A stretch of DNA of 41,959 nucleotides from Burkholderiales bacterium (GTDB taxonomy: Bacteria; Pseudomonadota; Gammaproteobacteria; Burkholderiales; Casimicrobiaceae). The stretch covers positions 1 to 41,959 of the forward strand of contig JAITMR010000022.1 of NCBI GenBank assembly GCA_031277215.1, in the 5' to 3' direction. The position numbers and the translations under genes were made by a program. Of the stretch, positions 25,509 through 34,201 are shown piece after piece. The notes below the pieces were generated by a model. That model made no database searches and was not told the origin of the DNA. It was given only the letters and a program-made list of their open reading frames with translations. Each line of letters starts with the position of its first letter. The first letter of the stretch is position 1.

Positions 25509-26759
25509 TCAATTCTGATTCCTGTTCTCCGGCTTCTGTCCTTTCGGCCACAGCAACCACAGCCGTCCCGTCTCCCGCATTTTCCCGGCACGTTCACCTG
25601 CTTCTTTGCCGGTGCCGCAAAAAAAGTCGGCACGGATCGCGCCGCGAATCGCACCACCGGTATCCTGTGCCATTGTTAGCCGTTGTATCGGTGTGCGGCT
25701 GTCGGGATCAACGGCGTCGAGAAAGAAAGGCGCACCCAGAGGCAAAAAGCGGCGGTCGATGGCGATGGTGCGTTGCGCCAGCAACGGCACGCCCAAGGCG
25801 CCGATCGGTCCGTCGATTCGGGCGTCAAGTGTGCCGGGTTCCGGCGGCGGCACTTCGCGGAAAAAAACGTAGCTCGGATTTTCGTCAAGCAGCGCGGGCA
25901 GGGCATCGGGGTGCGCTCGTCCCCATGCTTTGATGGTTTGCATGGAGAGGTTTTCGCGGGCGATGTCGCCGCGCTGCGCAAGGATGCCGCCGATGGCACG
26001 GTACGGGTGGCCGTTTTGATCGGCGTAACCAAGGCGGACGATGCGACCATCGGGCAATTGCAGGCGACCCGATCCTTGAATATGCAGGAAGAAGGCGTCC
26101 ATTGCGTCATCGACGTAGTACAGGGGCGTCGCTTTGAGCGTGGGGCTGCCACGGTCAATCTCGGCGCGGGAGAAGTAAGGCAGCACTTTGTTGCCCACCA
26201 GACGTCCGCGCACTCGCTTGCCTTCCAGTTCGGGGTGGAGCGAGGCCAGTTCGACGGTCAGTAAATCGTCGGGAGGCGCATACAGCGGGTAACGATAACG
26301 TGCGTCGGGCGCAGGGCTGCCTGCGAGCAGCGGCTCGTAATAGCCGGTGATCAGGCCGCGCCCTGTTGTGCCTTGCGTGTGATCGGTGAAAATTTGCCAA
26401 GCCTGAAAATGAGTCTCAAAAAAGGTGCGAACGGCGTCAGGACGGTTGGGATCAATGGCTTCGGCTGCCTGACACGGCGCTGTCCAAACGGCGCGTTCGG
26501 CCTCTCTCTTGAGCAAGGCGCGGCAGCTCATTTGCCAAGCAGGCCAAACCTCGGCGAGCGTGTCTTGCGACCATCCGGGCAGCGCCGACCAATCGACGTG
26601 TTGATAGCGTAATTGAGGCAGCGAGGGTGTTGGCTGCGTGGGTGGCGCTGCTGGTGTTGCTGTCGGCATTGAAGGCGGCGGCGTAACGCAGCCACTTAAA
26701 CCGCTCATCAGAACGATGACACCCGCCAAATACAGGGGAAACCGCAAAAATCGCTTCAC
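25509..26759 (-). CDS. mltA: Membrane-bound lytic murein transglycosylase A
   Basis: MltA cleaves peptidoglycan glycan strands, leaving 1,6-anhydro-muramic acid, from the inner face of the outer membrane. The ~416-residue product has a lipoprotein signal (KRFLRFPLYLAGVIVLMSG, lipobox LSGC), a Pro/Thr-rich linker, the MltA barrel (LITGYYEPLLAGS, HIQGSGRLQLPDG) and the C-terminal 3D domain with MAQDTGGAIRGAIRADFF, whose Asp residues give the family its name. The GTG at 26759 is chosen because AAGGTGG sits ~5 bases upstream and the signal peptide then starts correctly; the ATG at 26795 has no ribosome site. It converges on ppk2 with only 10 bases between stops. Confidence 0.95.
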   Translation of the reverse strand: MKRFLRFPLYLAGVIVLMSGLSGCVTPPPSMPTATPAAPPTQPTPSLPQLRYQHVDWSALPGWSQDTLAEVWPAWQMSCRALLKREAERAVWTAPCQAAEAIDPNRPDAVRTFFETHFQAWQIFTDHTQGTTGRGLITGYYEPLLAGSPAPDARYRYPLYAPPDDLLTVELASLHPELEGKRVRGRLVGNKVLPYFSRAEIDRGSPTLKATPLYYVDDAMDAFFLHIQGSGRLQLPDGRIVRLGYADQNGHPYRAIGGILAQRGDIARENLSMQTIKAWGRAHPDALPALLDENPSYVFFREVPPPEPGTLDARIDGPIGALGVPLLAQRTIAIDRRFLPLGAPFFLDAVDPDSRTPIQRLTMAQDTGGAIRGAIRADFFCGTGKEAGERAGKMRETGRLWLLWPKGQKPENRNQN

Positions 26760-26942
26760 AAAACCACCTTTTTTACTTGAAAAGTCGATAACCATTGCCG
26801 TGCGCCGAAGTATAAGCGAAGATAACGCTGTGTTGAGCTAAACTTATGTTGCTTTCGGATCTGGTTTTTCCTATGAATAATTACTTGTTCGACGTTTTGC
26901 TTGGTTTTTTGCTTTACACCCCGACCACTTTCTCCCCTTCCT

Positions 26943-26962
26943 CTCTTCCGCAAGAGGAAGAG
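26943..26962. repeat. REP-like palindrome, copy B
   Basis: CTCTTCC (26943-26949) pairs with GGAAGAG (26956-26962). It is a diverged member of the CCCTCTCCCGC family, located between mltA and rpe. Confidence 0.5.
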
Positions 26963-26989
26963 GGAACACGTTGATACGCGAGACACTCC

Positions 26990-27667
26990 ATGAAATACCG
27001 GATCGCTCCTTCTCTTCTTTCCGCTGATTTTGCCCGTCTGGGTGAAGAAGTGCGTGAAGTCATCGCTGCTGGCGCGGACTTTATACACTTTGACGTGATG
27101 GACAATCACTATGTGCCGAATTTAACGGTTGGCCCGCTGGTGTGCCAAGCCATCAAACCGTACGCGACCGTTCCGATGGATGTGCATTTGATGGTGCAAC
27201 CGGTTGACGCGCTGGTTAGCGGATTCGCCCAAGCGGGCGCGACGATCATCAGTTTTCACCCCGAAGCATCGCAGCACGTTGATCGCACGATTGCGCTGAT
27301 TCGGGACTGTGGTTGCAAGCCAGGGCTGGCGCTGAATCCGGCCACGCCGATAGATTGTCTTGACTGGGTGCTGGATCAACTCGATCTGGTGTTGTTGATG
27401 TCGGTGAATCCGGGGTTCGGTGGGCAGGCGTTTATCCCGCACACGCTCGACAAGCTGCGACAGGTGCGAACGCGGATCGACGCGGCACAGCAGCGCACGG
27501 GGCGCGAGATTTTGCTGGAAGTCGATGGTGGTGTGAAGGCGGACAATATCGCTGCCATTGCCAAAGCGGGGGCGGATACTTTTGTTGCGGGAAGCGCGGT
27601 TTTTTCCGGTAGCGATTATGCGAAAACAATCGGCGCGTTGAGGCATGCTCTGGCGAGCGCGTCGTAG
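26990..27667 (+). CDS. rpe: Ribulose-phosphate 3-epimerase
   Basis: Rpe interconverts ribulose 5-phosphate and xylulose 5-phosphate in the pentose phosphate pathway. The 225-residue TIM barrel shows [13 protein letters not shown] (~5-17), [15 protein letters not shown] with metal His and Asp (~30-44), MDVHLMV (~63-69), [15 protein letters not shown] (~140-154) and LEVDGGV (~176-182). The stop codon TAG (27665-27667) lies within a GTAGGGGC repeat, so the repeat appears to supply the end of the gene. gph, a frequent neighbour, is absent. Confidence 0.97.
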   Translation: MKYRIAPSLLSADFARLGEEVREVIAAGADFIHFDVMDNHYVPNLTVGPLVCQAIKPYATVPMDVHLMVQPVDALVSGFAQAGATIISFHPEASQHVDRTIALIRDCGCKPGLALNPATPIDCLDWVLDQLDLVLLMSVNPGFGGQAFIPHTLDKLRQVRTRIDAAQQRTGREILLEVDGGVKADNIAAIAKAGADTFVAGSAVFSGSDYAKTIGALRHALASAS

Positions 27668-30600
27668 GGGCGCGGCATGCAGGGGCGCGGCATGCCATGC
27701 CCCTGCAGATTCCATATCGCCTCATCTGCTTGCTTTGAACGCTCTCGCTGCGTCTCATCGCTGGCCTGTGCTTTTCATTCATCACGGTTGGGGAGGAGGC
27801 ATCGCCCGCCATATCCGGGATATTGAGAGGCTGCTCAACGATCACTGCGATATCGTTCATCTGACGCCGGAGAAGCCGGGCATTTTCAATTCTCGGGTTC
27901 GCGTCGGCTGGCAACGCGGCGGCCATCATCTTGATGGCGTTTTTACGCTGCCGCAGGAAATGCAGCGCCTTGTCGAAGCGCTCAAAACAATAGGGATTGT
28001 TCGTGTTCATCTGCATCACATTCACGCGCTGCCGCAGGATGTGCTGACCTTGCCGCAGGCGTTGGGCGTGCCGCTCGATGTGACGCTGCACGATTATTTC
28101 GTTCTCGGCAGTCAGTACCATCTTGCCGACCATCGCGGTCGCTTTTGTGGTGAGCCCAAAAGCGACAACACGCAACCGATAGCCGATGGTATGGCGGGGG
28201 AGGCTTCCTCCTGGCCGTTGACGAATGCCGAATGGCGGGCGCGGTTTGGCGAAGCGTTGCGCAGCGCTGATCGCGTCATTGCGCCGTCACGCGACATCGC
28301 CGAGCGCGTTCATCGGGTGTTGCCAGTATTCACGCCTCGAATTTGGCCGCACCCTGAAGCGCTGACGCTGAAACCACCCCGTTTGCGTGTGGTGTCGCTT
28401 GGAGCGCTGTCGCCCGAAAAGGGTTTCGGTATTGTCTGTGCTTGCGCCCGCGATGCCGAGGAACGGGGATTGCCGTTATCGTTTCGCATTCTCGGCACCA
28501 CGGCGCAACCGTTGCCGGACTTGCCATTGCCGCGCTTGTCGATGAGCAGCGAATACGACGAAGCAGATTTACCGGCGCTGCTTGCTGCCGAAAAACCGGA
28601 CGTATTTTTCTTTCCGGCACAAGTTCCCGAATCCTTCTGCTACGCGCTGACACCGGCGCGATTGAGTGGCATGCCGATCGTGGCGTCGGCGCTGGGGGCG
28701 TTGACGGAACGTTTGCAGGAATCGCCGCACGCGGTGCTGTTGCCTTGGGACAGCAGTATTGCCGAATGGAACGCGGCGCTGTGTCGGTTTGCGCTAGAGG
28801 AAGCGGCTGCGGTGATGCCCGCATTTTGTGATACGGAAGAAGCGTACCGCCAACATTATCTCGAAGCATTGCCGCTGGAAACGCGACCAGCGCGGGAGGT
28901 GACGGTCGACGCCGAGGTTTGGCCAAAGCTGCCGACGAACGCGCCGACAGATAAGCGCAAAGATGGCAAGCGCCCCGATATTTCGTCGCTGTTCGATTTG
29001 TATCATGCCGGTGTCGGCTGTGGCCGCAAGGAGGCGAGAGAGGAATTGCGGCGGCATTTGAAAGCGTTGCGCGATACGCCGCCTCCGTCGCCGCCGGGCT
29101 GGTGGCTTATCTGGCGGGAGCAAAAGGAAAAATGGCAACAAAAAGCGTTACGCGCCACGCGGATGATGCGCACGGCGCACTCGATTTACCGGACTGCCGG
29201 TTTGCGCGTGTTGATCGTGCGCAGCTATGAAAAACTCTTTCGTCGCCGCGCAGCCTGGATGCTGCCGTTTGAGCCTAAAGCCCAGGAAGCCCAAGTGACG
29301 CCGTTGACGGTCGCGGCGTCGGCGACGCCACGGGTGTCGATTTTAATCGCAGCGTATGGCGAACCGCTGGCGACGTTCAGTTGCATCAAAAGCGTTCATG
29401 AACACACGCACGACATCGCTTACGAAGTGCTGGTGCTCGACGACGCTTCTCCTGAGTCGTTACAAACACAGCTTGCGGGCGTTGAAGGCGTGCGTTTCGT
29501 TCGCCAGCCGCACAATCTCGGCTTTCTCAAGAACTGCAACGCGGGCGCGAAAGAAGCGCGTGGCGACATTCTCGTTTTTCTCAACAACGACACGCTGGTA
29601 ACAGAGGGCTGGCTGACGGCATTGGTTAACACGCTTGATCAAACGTCCGACGCCGGACTGGTCGGCGCGCAACTGTGTTATCCCGATGGCCGTTTGCAGG
29701 AAGCGGGCGGCATTGTTTTTTGCGATGGATCGGCCTGGAATTATGGGCGAAACGATGACCCGAACCGTCCCGAATTTCATTATCGGCGCGATGTTGATTA
29801 CTGCTCTGGCGCTTGCATCGCGCTCTCCCGTGCGCTGTGGGAGCAACTGGGCGGTTTTGACAAGCGTTTCGCGCCCGCTTACTATGAAGACACCGACCTG
29901 GCCTTTCAAGTACGCGCCGCCGGTAAACGGGTGCTTTATCAGCCGCAATCGAGGGTGATTCACTTCGAGGGGCAGACCTCGGGCACTGATGAAACGCAGG
30001 GCGTCAAGCGTTATCAGGTGATCAATCAGGCGGCGTTCTTCGCCAAATGGCGGGCGATGCTGGAGAAGCATCCCGAACGTTACGGCGATATTCGCCGCGC
30101 TGCCGAACACGCTGTTCACACCCGCATTCTGGTACTCGACGCTTGCATGCTGACGCCCGACCGCGATTCGGGGTCGCTGCGGATGTGGCATCTCCTGCGG
30201 CTGCTCACGCAGTCTAGGCGCAAGGTGACGTTTGCTGCCGCTTCACTAGAATACCGCGCACCTTACGTCGGGCAATTGCAGGCGGATGGCATCGAAGTGC
30301 TTCATCTGCCGTATTTCAACGCAATGGAGGCGTTTTTGCAGACGCGTGGCAACGAATACGACGTGATCGTGTTGTCGCGCCTTGAAGTCGCGGCACAGTG
30401 GCTTGCAGCGATGCGCAAATGGGCACCACAGGCGTTCCTGATTTACGACACGGTGGATTTACATTTTCTGCGTGCCGAACGCGAGGCCGAAGTGCAAAAC
30501 AGCGCGACGGCGCACGCCCAGGCGGAAGCCCAGAAGGAACAGGAGTTGCGACTGATTCGCGCTGCCGACAGGACTTGGGTGGTGTCGCCGGTGGAGCAAG

Positions 30601-31232
30601 CGTTGCTGACGCCGCTGGTTTCTGACGCGAAAATCGCCGTGTTATCCAACATCCACGAGGCCAAACCCGTCGGTCGTGCATTCGGTGAACGCGCCGGATT
30701 GTTGTTCATCGGCAGCTTCCGCCATCCGCCCAACGTCGATGCAATGCTGTGGTACGGGCGCGAGGTGTTGCCGCATGTACGGCAACTTTTGCCCGGCGTC
30801 GCCACCACCATCATCGGCGGCGATCTTCCGGCGTCGGTCAAGGCGCTGGCGGCAAACGATGTCGTTGTTACCGGCTACATCGAGGACATCGAACCGTACT
30901 TTGCCGCGACTCGCCTGTCGATTGCGCCACTGCGCTACGGTGCTGGCGTCAAGGGCAAAGTCAATCAGGCGATGAGCTACGGCGTGCCGGTCGTTGTCAC
31001 GTCGATGGCTGCCGAGGGTATGCACCTGACCGACGGGCGCGACGCACTGATCGCCGACGATGCCCGCGCATTCGCCGAAGCAGTGGCGCGTGCTTATCAG
31101 GACGAGGCACTGTGGCGCCAACTGTCGTCGGAGGGACGCGCCAACGTCGAAGCGCATTTTTCGAGCGACGTAGCGGCGCAAGAAGTGGAAAAAACGCTGG
31201 AACTGGCGCGGCGGATTTCTGGAAAAGGGTGA
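27645..31232 (+). CDS. Giant three-module glycosyltransferase (GT4-like, GT2, GT4)
   Basis: An open frame of 1195 residues. The N-terminal module (~40-400) is GT4-like, with [16 protein letters not shown] and [16 protein letters not shown] linker (~430-560) follows. The central GT2 module (~563-800) has [27 protein letters not shown], the DXD-like VFLNNDTLV and [19 protein letters not shown]. The C-terminal GT4 module (~840-1190) has [20 protein letters not shown] and [20 protein letters not shown]. It probably builds a surface polysaccharide or O-antigen, and manC at 9-10.5 kb could supply GDP-mannose (inference). The start is doubtful: the ATG at 27645 overlaps rpe by 23 bases and the first ~20 codons are GTAGGGGC repeat; TTG near 27735 is an alternative. 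Relatives are often longer at the N-terminus, so truncation is possible. Confidence 0.88.
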   Translation: MLWRARRRGAACRGAACHAPADSISPHLLALNALAASHRWPVLFIHHGWGGGIARHIRDIERLLNDHCDIVHLTPEKPGIFNSRVRVGWQRGGHHLDGVFTLPQEMQRLVEALKTIGIVRVHLHHIHALPQDVLTLPQALGVPLDVTLHDYFVLGSQYHLADHRGRFCGEPKSDNTQPIADGMAGEASSWPLTNAEWRARFGEALRSADRVIAPSRDIAERVHRVLPVFTPRIWPHPEALTLKPPRLRVVSLGALSPEKGFGIVCACARDAEERGLPLSFRILGTTAQPLPDLPLPRLSMSSEYDEADLPALLAAEKPDVFFFPAQVPESFCYALTPARLSGMPIVASALGALTERLQESPHAVLLPWDSSIAEWNAALCRFALEEAAAVMPAFCDTEEAYRQHYLEALPLETRPAREVTVDAEVWPKLPTNAPTDKRKDGKRPDISSLFDLYHAGVGCGRKEAREELRRHLKALRDTPPPSPPGWWLIWREQKEKWQQKALRATRMMRTAHSIYRTAGLRVLIVRSYEKLFRRRAAWMLPFEPKAQEAQVTPLTVAASATPRVSILIAAYGEPLATFSCIKSVHEHTHDIAYEVLVLDDASPESLQTQLAGVEGVRFVRQPHNLGFLKNCNAGAKEARGDILVFLNNDTLVTEGWLTALVNTLDQTSDAGLVGAQLCYPDGRLQEAGGIVFCDGSAWNYGRNDDPNRPEFHYRRDVDYCSGACIALSRALWEQLGGFDKRFAPAYYEDTDLAFQVRAAGKRVLYQPQSRVIHFEGQTSGTDETQGVKRYQVINQAAFFAKWRAMLEKHPERYGDIRRAAEHAVHTRILVLDACMLTPDRDSGSLRMWHLLRLLTQSRRKVTFAAASLEYRAPYVGQLQADGIEVLHLPYFNAMEAFLQTRGNEYDVIVLSRLEVAAQWLAAMRKWAPQAFLIYDTVDLHFLRAEREAEVQNSATAHAQAEAQKEQELRLIRAADRTWVVSPVEQALLTPLVSDAKIAVLSNIHEAKPVGRAFGERAGLLFIGSFRHPPNVDAMLWYGREVLPHVRQLLPGVATTIIGGDLPASVKALAANDVVVTGYIEDIEPYFAATRLSIAPLRYGAGVKGKVNQAMSYGVPVVVTSMAAEGMHLTDGRDALIADDARAFAEAVARAYQDEALWRQLSSEGRANVEAHFSSDVAAQEVEKTLELARRISGKG
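27664..27708. repeat. GTAGGGGC-type repeat spanning the rpe stop and glycosyltransferase start
   Basis: GGGGCGCGGCATGC is present twice in tandem (27667-27680 and 27682-27695), and TGCAGGGGC (27678-27686) pairs perfectly with GCCCCTGCA (27699-27707). Related to 172-225 by its GTAGGGGC edge. Confidence 0.7.
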
Positions 31233-31502
31233 CGCGGGAGAGGCGTTCACTCGCAAATTCCCCCTCGCCCACTTGCGGGAAAGGGGCAGGTAAATAGGGC
31301 GTTTTTTCGCAGGAACTTCTTTTACGCGCTCTTGCCTCCCTTGCCATAAGAGGGTGAGACGGTTTTAGCAGCGGACAATCACCCTTCGAAAACGTTGCTT
31401 TCCCCCTATGGAAACGCCTCGTTTTTATTCTCTTTCTTGCAACACTGCGCTTTTCTCTATGAAAAATCGCCACCAATTGCTTTTTTTCTCTTGAAAATGC
31501 GG
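31233..31502. other. Spacer after the glycosyltransferase
   Basis: No gene is supported. A REP-like palindrome (CCCC...GGGG, 31260-31287) is present; the rest shows nothing recognisable until the promoter of the SWIB gene. Confidence 0.5.
31260..31287. repeat. REP-like palindrome, copy C
   Basis: CCCCCTCGCCC and GGGAAAGGGGC pair imperfectly around ACTTGC. Same family as copies at 293, 26943 and 40716. Confidence 0.5.
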
Positions 31503-31508
31503 TATAGT
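31503..31508 (+). promoter_or_regulatory. Possible -10 box of the H1-like/SWIB gene
   Basis: TATAGT is a good sigma70 -10 hexamer ~85 bases before the start codon. The matching -35 is unclear (TTGCTT lies 20 bases away), so this is tentative. Confidence 0.35.
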
Positions 31509-31593
31509 CGCCGCGATGAGACGGGGAAAACCCATAGACAGGAGGGTCCGTCTCAGAACGATCGATTTATCGACTAAAGAGGAAGGAAAACTC

Positions 31594-32142
31594 ATGGCTA
31601 AAGCCAAGAAACCCGCCAAGAAGGCAGCCGCGAAGAAAGCGGTCAAGAAAGTTGCAAAGAAAGTCGTCAAAAAAGCCGCGGCGAAAAAAGTCGCTAAGAA
31701 AGTTGTCAAAAAAGCTGCTGTGAAGAAAGTGGCAAAGAAAGTCGTCAAAAAAGCTGCGGCGAAGAAAGTAGCAAAGAAAGTCGCCAAGAAAGCTGCGGCG
31801 AAGAAAGTAGCGAAGAAAGCGGTCAAAAAGATTGCCAAAAAGGCCGTCAAGAAAGTCGCTAAAAAAGCCGCGAAGAAACCTGCGGTCAAGCGTAAACCCA
31901 ATCCGGCGTTCATGCGTCCGTTGACCCCGTCAGCTGCGTTGGCCGCCGTTGTCGGCGCAACCCCGCTGCCGCGCACGGAAGTGACCAAGAAAATTTGGGA
32001 TTACATCAAAAAGAACAAATTGCAAGACGCAGTTAACAGACGGATGATCAATGCCGATGAAAAACTGAAAAGCGTCTTTGGCGGTAAGACCAAAGTATCG
32101 ATGTTTGAAATGACCAAGTTGATCTCGAACAATCTGAAATAA
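31594..32142 (+). CDS. Histone H1-like Lys/Ala repeat protein fused to a SWIB domain
   Basis: The 182-residue product has two parts. Residues 1-~98 are almost only Lys, Ala and Val in imperfect repeats of KKVAKK, KKAAAKK and KKVVKKA, like bacterial H1-like DNA-condensing tails (AlgP/Hc-type). Residues ~105-180 (MRPLTPSAALAAVVGA, TEVTKKIWDYIKKNKLQD, MINADEKLKSVFGGK) form a SWIB/MDM2-type domain, otherwise typical of eukaryotic chromatin remodellers and also found in Chlamydia and betaproteobacteria. A nucleoid or DNA-binding role is inferred. AGGAAGGAAAAC precedes ATG 31594; the longer frame from 31516 includes the leader. It is monocistronic, with its own terminator. The repeats would permit length variation by slippage. 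Confidence 0.9.
   Translation: MAKAKKPAKKAAAKKAVKKVAKKVVKKAAAKKVAKKVVKKAAVKKVAKKVVKKAAAKKVAKKVAKKAAAKKVAKKAVKKIAKKAVKKVAKKAAKKPAVKRKPNPAFMRPLTPSAALAAVVGATPLPRTEVTKKIWDYIKKNKLQDAVNRRMINADEKLKSVFGGKTKVSMFEMTKLISNNLK
31606..31880 (+). repeat. Tandem in-gene repeats encoding the Lys/Ala tail
   Basis: Units built from AAGAAAGT, GCNAAGAAAGT and GTCAAAAAAGCTGC recur with small changes across ~270 bases. GTCGTCAAAAAAGC appears several times. All changes seen keep the reading frame. Confidence 0.75.
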
Positions 32143-32160
32143 GCACTTTGATGTTGTTAC

Positions 32161-32188
32161 AAAAAGGCCGACAAACGTCGGCCTTTTT
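32161..32188 (+). terminator. Intrinsic terminator of the H1-like/SWIB gene
   Basis: AAAAAGGCCGAC pairs with GTCGGCCTTTTT around AAAC, followed by T. It lies 18 bases after the stop. Confidence 0.88.
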
Positions 32189-32257
32189 TATGAGTCAGGG
32201 ATCAGGGATTCCGTTGTAAAAGGCGCTGACAAAGTTCCCTGAGCTTCCGCCGCGTCT

Positions 32258-32340
32258 TCGCGTGAATAATAAACGACACTGGATTCCCGCTAGACTTGTC
32301 CCCGCAGCGATTTTGGGCGGGGAAGCACGCGGGAATGACG
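32258..32340. repeat. dRS3-like dispersed repeat, copy 2
   Basis: ATTCCCGC (32283-32290) and GCGGGAAT (32329-32336) enclose a second nested hairpin, TCCCCGC (32299-32305) with GCGGGGA (32317-32323). The flank CTTCGCGTGAATAATAAACG resembles the flank of copies 1 and 3. Confidence 0.75.
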
Positions 32341-32395
32341 GAGTATGCATCAGTGTTTTTGATCGGGGGCGGGAATGGAAATGGAATTGGGCGCT

Positions 32396-33025
32396 TCACG
32401 CAATCGGAAGCAGGACGAACACCATCACATCCCAAACCGCATGAGAGATGATCAACGGCCATAAATTTCGGGGTTTCAGGAGCATGTACAGCCCACCCCA
32501 GAAGAGGCCGCACACTGTTGCTGCCAATAACAGCATGACGTTCAACGACCACAGGTGCACGAAAGCGTAAATCAATGTCGTGACGGCAAAACCGGGCAAA
32601 TCGCCCCAACGCGCCATCAAGTTGCGCTGGATAAATCCCTGCCAAAAAATGGTTTCCGCCGGGCCCACAATAAACAGCAATAAAAGCGCAATCCATAGGT
32701 AGTTGTTGCCGTCGCGCAATCCGTAAATCGCGCTGATTTGTGGTGCGGCAAAAGAGAATAACGCGGTTGACAGCGCGTGCCCCAGATAGAACACTCCCCA
32801 CAACATGACGGCGGAGACCAGGCCGATGACTGCCGCCCGAACGCTTGGCCGGAATTGCGGCAACCAGTCTCGACCGAAAACGGCGCTCATGATGATTAGT
32901 ACGGAGGCCGAAAACAGCATCGACCACCAAAAATTCAGGTGCGACGCCGTCCACGGCGAGAACATGGCGAACCAGAGCGCCGCCGCAACGGCGATGGGAA
33001 AAACCATAAAGGCGGCGCGGCTCAT
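32396..33025 (-). CDS. CPBP-family intramembrane protein (Abi/Rce1-like)
   Basis: A 209-residue polytopic membrane protein with about six to seven hydrophobic segments. The CPBP core is visible as ETIFWQGFIQR (~123-133), FVHLWSLN (~155-162) and ISHAVWDV (~193-200). In typical members motif 1 is EExxxR; here it reads ETxxxQ, with the second Glu and the Arg replaced, while the later His residues remain. Catalytic activity is thus uncertain. Its ATG overlaps the menA-like stop as ATGA, so the two are translated together; a joint role in membrane quinone or prenyl metabolism is only a guess. Confidence 0.85.
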   Translation of the reverse strand: MSRAAFMVFPIAVAAALWFAMFSPWTASHLNFWWSMLFSASVLIIMSAVFGRDWLPQFRPSVRAAVIGLVSAVMLWGVFYLGHALSTALFSFAAPQISAIYGLRDGNNYLWIALLLLFIVGPAETIFWQGFIQRNLMARWGDLPGFAVTTLIYAFVHLWSLNVMLLLAATVCGLFWGGLYMLLKPRNLWPLIISHAVWDVMVFVLLPIA

Positions 33026-33933
33026 AGCCAGGCCGACACGAAAATCAGTCCCGACAACAAGACGCTGAACGCCAGTTGTAGTTTCGCGGTTCTGACATCG
33101 AGATCACAAATATTTTCCGGTTGCTTTTCGCAAGCCCGTTCCATGGCGCGACCATTTCCAATGGCCAGCGGCAGTGTCAGAAAGACGCATAGCGTCACCC
33201 AGTGAAGAATTCCCGTAACGACCAATATCACCATTAGCAGATAGGTTAGTGCAAGCAACAATTTGTACTCGAAAACAGACGCCCGAACACCCAGCAACAT
33301 GGCGAACGTCTTGATTTGAGCACGCTTGTCGTGCGCGATGTCGCGGGTGTTGTTGGCGTGCAGGATGTTGACTGTGATGAAAGCGATGGGCAGCGACAGC
33401 ATCACAATCCGCCCATCCAGAAAACCGGTCATCACATAGAAAACACCCATGGAAATCAATGGGCCGTAGATCAGAAAAATCAGTGCATCGCCAAGCGCCC
33501 GACTCTTGAAGAAATAATAAAAAGCGGCGCCCACAAAACCCAGAACGCCGATGATGAGCAAAGGCCATCCGGTTTGCGAAACCAGATAAAGGCCGAGGAA
33601 CGCGCCAAAGGCAATGAAGCCAACGCCATACCAAAAAATCATACGTGGCTTGAATGTCTGGTTGACTAACAAACGGCTGGAACCGAATGTGTCTTCACGA
33701 TCAATTCCGCGTGTGTAGTCGAAATAATCGCTGATCAGGTTGCCGCTGATTTGAAAGACGACCGCACCGATAACGGCCAGAACGCCCAACAGCCAATGAG
33801 CGTCTAAACCATCATGCCGACTCAAGAAAAAAACATACACAAAAGTCACCAGCGCGGGCATGCTGGACGCCGGAAAAGACCAGGGGCGCGTGGCGATCAC
33901 CCAGCGACTGAAAGGGGGAAATGTTGCATTCAT
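33022..33933 (-). CDS. menA: UbiA-family prenyltransferase, MenA-like
   Basis: The 303-residue protein has the multi-helix UbiA fold. The first Asp-rich motif is NLISDYFDYTRGIDRED (~65-81), close to MenA (NDYYDFxxGxD) rather than UbiA, and the second is NNTRDIAHDK (~194-203). An N-terminal RPWSFPASSMPALV also fits MenA. MenA attaches the polyprenyl chain to 1,4-dihydroxy-2-naphthoate in menaquinone synthesis. No other men gene is in the window, so a different aromatic acceptor is possible; the gene symbol is tentative. Confidence 0.82.
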   Translation of the reverse strand: MNATFPPFSRWVIATRPWSFPASSMPALVTFVYVFFLSRHDGLDAHWLLGVLAVIGAVVFQISGNLISDYFDYTRGIDREDTFGSSRLLVNQTFKPRMIFWYGVGFIAFGAFLGLYLVSQTGWPLLIIGVLGFVGAAFYYFFKSRALGDALIFLIYGPLISMGVFYVMTGFLDGRIVMLSLPIAFITVNILHANNTRDIAHDKRAQIKTFAMLLGVRASVFEYKLLLALTYLLMVILVVTGILHWVTLCVFLTLPLAIGNGRAMERACEKQPENICDLDVRTAKLQLAFSVLLSGLIFVSAWL

Positions 33934-34013
33934 AATTCAAAAAACGGGGGAACGTTGATGGGCGTTAGTTTACATGGCTTCCGGCTTGCGTAAATCCACT
34001 ATTTTCGTATGGG

Positions 34014-34043
34014 TTGATACGTGCTTCTGATCCGCGTTATAAT
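34014..34043 (+). promoter_or_regulatory. Sigma70-type promoter of metXW
   Basis: TTGATA (34014-34019), an 18-base spacer and a perfect TATAAT (34038-34043). The start point would be near 34050, just before the riboswitch. Confidence 0.75.
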
Positions 34044-34058
34044 GAGCGGAAAATAAAA

Positions 34059-34110
34059 CGCGCCGATTTGAACCAGCTTGCGGGCGCGCAATAAATCCGG
34101 CTAAAACGGC
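34059..34110 (+). ncRNA. SAM-II riboswitch upstream of metX
   Basis: P1 CGCGCC (34059-34064) pairs perfectly with GGCGCG (34083-34088). The loop GATTTGAACCAGCTTGC and the 3' part AATAAATCCGGCTAAAA match the conserved SAM-II core (GATTTAACC...TTGC..GCGCG...ATAAAT..GCTAAAA) nearly base for base. SAM-II binds S-adenosylmethionine through a pseudoknot formed between the loop and the downstream strand. A gene for homoserine acylation is exactly the expected target. Identification is by recalled consensus, not by a covariance search. Confidence 0.9.
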
Positions 34111-34133
34111 GCAGAGAAACATTTCCCCTTGTC

Positions 34134-34174
34134 AAACTGCCCGCCTGATTGGTCGAAACGCTGGTCAGTTTTTT
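34134..34174 (+). terminator. Intrinsic terminator between the SAM-II riboswitch and metX
   Basis: CTGATTGG (34145-34152) and CTGGTCAG (34161-34168) pair with G-U steps and an apical CG-AAA-CG, followed by T6 (34169-34174). AAACTG (34134-34139) can compete for CAGTTT (34166-34171). This suggests transcriptional control as the output of the riboswitch. Confidence 0.65.
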
Positions 34175-34201
34175 GTTGGGCGTTTTCGTGACGAGGAGTC
34201 G

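Noticed and set aside
25499-25530. TCAGGGATCA-type short tandem sequence (also near 32193, 37559 and 40637) as a functional repeat
   Set aside because: Too short and degenerate to separate from chance or worn microsatellite; noted only because it recurs just after stop codons.
31425-31988. Minus-strand frame opposite the H1-like gene giving a Phe/Ala/Leu-rich membrane-like protein
   Set aside because: It is the antisense of Lys/Ala codon repeats, which automatically yields hydrophobic codons.
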